Shown here piece after piece: positions 60,744-64,000 of a DNA stretch of 64,000 nucleotides. Source of the stretch: Rhyzopertha dominica (Eukaryota > Arthropoda > Insecta > Coleoptera > Bostrichidae); contig QCXZ01000064.1 of NCBI GenBank assembly GCA_025024175.1, positions 16,926,001 to 16,990,000 of the forward strand. Reading direction: 5' to 3'. A program made the translations under genes and the position numbers. The first letter of the stretch is position 1. The number at the start of each line of letters is the position of its first letter. Below the pieces are notes generated by a model. It worked only from the letters and a program-made list of their open reading frames with translations, was not told the DNA's origin and ran no database searches.

Positions 60744-63700
60744 CTGTATATCCTGCCAAGAGACTTCTCGATTTTTTTTTAATATACTGTTCAGGGCTGG
60801 TCCGTCGCTATAGTGTACGGCGAAGTTGTCGGACGCCTAGACTTCCCCTAAGTTGAAGAGCTATTTTGTGTATTTGTAATAGTATGTTAGCGCCTATGGG
60901 TGTTGTATGATATTATTATATTCATATTTCAGGTGCTTGAATTGTTTGTGTGCTTGTACTATCGCACTGGAATGTGTTGTATTTTATGTTACGTATCTTG
61001 TTCCAATGTTATCATAATATATATTACATACTTCGAACTTACAGTAAAAAGCCGTAATTGATCATTTTATTATAAATATATTACACTGCACTTCTAAGTT
61101 GTTGTATCTACTGCATCCCAAAAGTTTGTTGGAATTTCTGTTTCAGATAGTGGTTCTTTTAGATATGAGCTGCTTAACAGTGTACGATAAAATACATTGC
61201 GTTCAGATTTCCTTCAAAAAACGGGGAGAAAAATTATGTATGCTTTTCTACAATCCACCGACTAAATACTAGCCTGCATTGGAAGTAAACATCGGTCAAT
61301 CATTGATGGTAGGTACTTAGATGTTTTCAACATTCTATGAAGGTGCTCATGTGTTGTGCAACACAGCAATTTGGCTTATACTTGTGGGTATTATTACTAA
61401 AGAACCCGATACCAAATTGTTAAAATGACAATTTACGTTTTTATTTCTTATACAATACGATCAGTAATCAGGTTTTGAGCATTTTATCTCTCTACACATT
61501 TTTTTCTAAAACAAACAGTACTCGTGAAATACATAAATCTTTAAAATCGTTTTTTTTTTCAAACAACCCACAAATTATTAACTTGACAAAAAAAATTACA
61601 AGAGTGCTTTCTGATCAGAAATTTGATTTTCTATATATTACCAAAATTTAACAAAAATCGTACGAGCAGGGTCCAAAATAGGTTTTTTGGAAATATTTCG
61701 AAAGTGTCAAAATTTTGGATAAATTTTCTAAGACACTTTTTGTAAGAAATTTTATTTCCTATCTGATGGTATTTTCATTTTTTGAATATATTAAATATAT
61801 TCGGAGATATTTAGGAAAAACGTTTTAAGTGACGCTTTTTTGCTAATACCTACCTTCTAAACGGTTTGCTGCACATAAAATTTATAAGAACGAATAATAC
61901 TCACAGTTATACTACTAATCACATACTAAAACGGAAAAAAATAAAAATTTGCACCAAGGGTAGTTACCCCCCAATTTCGCCCGCTTCTCGATACCCTACT
62001 TACCCCACAAACAATAGGTCGCTTTGGGTAGTTGAGATTTATACGTTTGCCAAATTTCAAGTTCATATATTAAGTCTTTCGAAACTTATCGTGTCCACAA
62101 ACAAAACCACAGACACAGACACACAAGACAAATTGTTTTTGCTCAAATTTTGTTTTTTTGGGTTTTCGACGATTTTAAAGCTAATTTTTTTCGCGATACA
62201 ATACTTCCCATACGTTGGATGTGGAAGTAATAAAGGTATTTGCAGTGAAAATTTAAAACATCAAGAGACAAAAAATATTTTTTTGACAATTTTTTATGTT
62301 CCTATTCGGAGTGCTCTTTATAACAGCAAAAAGCCGATAGCTCTCTACTTTCTAATTTATTGGCGATTATTGATGTCGTCATCTTTTTCACAAAATTTCT
62401 AATTGTTGTGTGTAGTGTTGAGTAAATAGAGTGGCACTAAATATTCGCCAAAAATGTTAATGTATAATGGAAAATACGGTATTCTTATAAAAAAGTGTGC
62501 CTTTCCAGTGCAAACGTATGTGACACATCTTTAAAAATAATTTTATCGATGGTACTCAAAAATAAAAAAAAATACCTTTTTATCTAACAGTTTTCCCAAT
62601 TTTCAACGAAAATGGAGTTCCTGGAAAATTACGTTCGTCAGATCGATTATTTTTGTGTTTAGAGCATAGCGATAGCGTATTTCCGAAAACACAATAGGAA
62701 ATGTTTGCGGTATTTTGATAAAATACGGTATGGCTTAAAATCACGTATCCAGTCAAACGATATTCCAAAAACTCCAATAAAAAGTTACAACACTGCATAT
62801 TATTGGCACAAGTAATGTACATATGATTTTTAAGTTCTGCCACGATATTCCACTTTTGTGTTATACAATTTCTGCATCCCGCCGAAAGGCATTGCTTGTG
62901 GATAGATCGATTACGCCCTACGCCCTTTCCACCCGATTGGAAATTTCATACAAATACACCACTGTCACTCACACGCGTACTTGGAAATAGGATTTCAGGA
63001 CCGATACGGGTCATAACAAAAGCGCCATTTCATCTCAACGTAGCTCCAGGAGCCCGTTTAAAACAAAGAAAGGTGCGAGTGGCGTCACATGCCCACCTAA
63101 TTTAATATTTTACTCCTTATTTGCAGTAAATCCACGTCCGCATCCCCCCTTCAGAATAAATACTTAATAACTTAATCAAATATTTGCCGTTAAACAACAC
63201 CGCGTGAATAAATTGGCTTTCAGCGTAATTACATAAATTTTCCATGAATTAAACCAGTACCTAACGTAAAACAATAACTGAAAACGCCATGACTCCGTAA
63301 ACTGTTTTCAATAATGCAGTTACGTGTGTGTGCACTGGAATCGTAATCGAGTTGGTAATGGAGTTACACGGCAGCGGACGAAGCTTAAATGTATACAATG
63401 GTGCAAATAGGTGCAAGCGACGTACAAACGCGTTGAATACAACAATCCACAGTACCCATAATAAATTATTTACAACGCTGTGCGCTATATACAACACTGC
63501 AGAAGTATAGCATTACAAAGTAAGAACACCACTCAACCTTGACGTTAGTTATTTACAAGTTTAGGTAGTAGATAATTAATAGGTCGATTGATTCTCCTAT
63601 TATATTATATTCAAGAGAATTAATGTTCTAATTATTTTGTTGATTATGGATTAACTACACATGTTTACAAAACTTTGGCTAATGAAATCTATTTCGTGTC

Positions 63701-63917
63701 CACACCTACTATAGATGCATATATTTGAACCACGGAAGTAGATAGAGAGGTATACGCACGATCGTATATGGTAACTGTATGCAACTGCGGCCCAGATGCC
63801 TAGTCAGTGTGGAAGAGAGAGTAAGAGATGCAGTATAGTGGTAAAAGCGCTCGCCAGTGGCATGCATAACCATTCATTCGGCGTTGTATTTGTATGAAGT
63901 TTTCTGAAATAACACAA
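60744..63917. other. No recognisable gene
   Basis: A 178-codon frame (61866-62402) has no ATG start and is dominated by low-complexity Lys, Phe and Thr-Asp stretches. The AT-rich 61.5-62.6 kb part has the feel of transposon-derived non-coding DNA, but no ends were found. Confidence 0.4.
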
Positions 63918-64000
63918 ATGGGAAAGTATTGCGTGGTGCCGAACTGTAACAGTAANTCTTCCGATAAAGCTTTATATGCAAAAACATTTTTAGGGATCAT
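63918..64000 (+). CDS. Possible start of a THAP-type zinc-finger protein (cut by window edge)
   Basis: ATG at 63918 opens a frame reading MGKYCVVPNCNS and onward to the window end (27 codons, one ambiguous base at 63956). THAP domains begin with a short M..(Y)C...(G/N)C motif at the very N-terminus, the first two ligands of a C2CH zinc site that binds DNA. The downstream Phe-Pro element expected near residue 25-30 is not clearly seen. The Trp, Cys and His ligands would lie beyond the window. It could belong to a host gene or to a P-element-like transposase. The evidence is one short motif. Confidence 0.4.
   Translation, partial: MGKYCVVPNCNSXSSDKALYAKTFLGI

Noticed and set aside
61866..62402. 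178-codon plus-strand frame
   Set aside because: No ATG at the start; low-complexity, AT-rich translation typical of non-coding repeat DNA.
1..64000. CRISPR arrays, bacterial operons, rRNA genes
   Set aside because: No spaced direct-repeat arrays, Shine-Dalgarno-led gene runs or rRNA sequence are present. The content is eukaryotic repeat DNA.

Overview
This window looks like intergenic, transposon-rich DNA from an insect or other arthropod. The evidence is an env-bearing gypsy-type endogenous retrovirus (errantivirus type), relics of mariner, piggyBac-like and Jockey-like elements, an AT-rich background, and no long host exons. No complete host gene is visible. A short open frame at the right edge (63918-64000) may begin a THAP zinc-finger protein. 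The species cannot be told from the sequence.

Layout. 1-2.4 kb: 3' half of a Ty3/gypsy element (RT end, RNase H, integrase, AT-hook tail) and its probable 3' LTR. 2.8-3.1 kb: a hAT-like MITE with an imperfect 8-bp target duplication. 6.5-6.8 kb: a two-copy direct repeat. 9.2 kb: a tRNA-like cloverleaf with anticodon ACT. 9.9-10.5 kb: a piggyBac-like relic. 12.5 kb: a LINE reverse-transcriptase scrap. 16.6-17.5 kb: a dead mariner. 18.6-21.0 kb: a 2.4-kb foldback element with ~570-bp inverted arms. 21.9-31.0 and 34.1-43.2 kb: two almost identical 9.1-kb copies. They are separated by a 100-N gap and a decayed errantivirus whose LTR ends exactly where the second copy starts, so this is probably a false assembly duplication around a heterozygous insertion. 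47.9 kb: a perfect 15-bp hairpin. 51.7-52.4 kb: a TIR element with a small broken Myb/SANT-like frame. 56.3-57.3 kb: a 1.0-kb near-complete palindrome. 60.2-60.7 kb: degenerate repeats.

The most interesting content is a family of small repeats carrying type I hammerhead ribozymes. An isolated 181-bp copy (20312-20492) has a perfect 13-bp target duplication. The opposite foldback arm preserves the uninterrupted site. A second locus (24938-25414, present again at 37094-37570) carries one ribozyme with the intact core and one with a damaged core, 269 nt apart. Core, stem lengths, two-nucleotide stem III loop and AUC cleavage triplet all agree with the hammerhead fold. The size, target duplications and paired ribozymes fit non-autonomous retrozyme-like elements that would move through self-cleaved, possibly circular RNA. 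That mobility model is inference. The ribozyme motif itself is directly visible.
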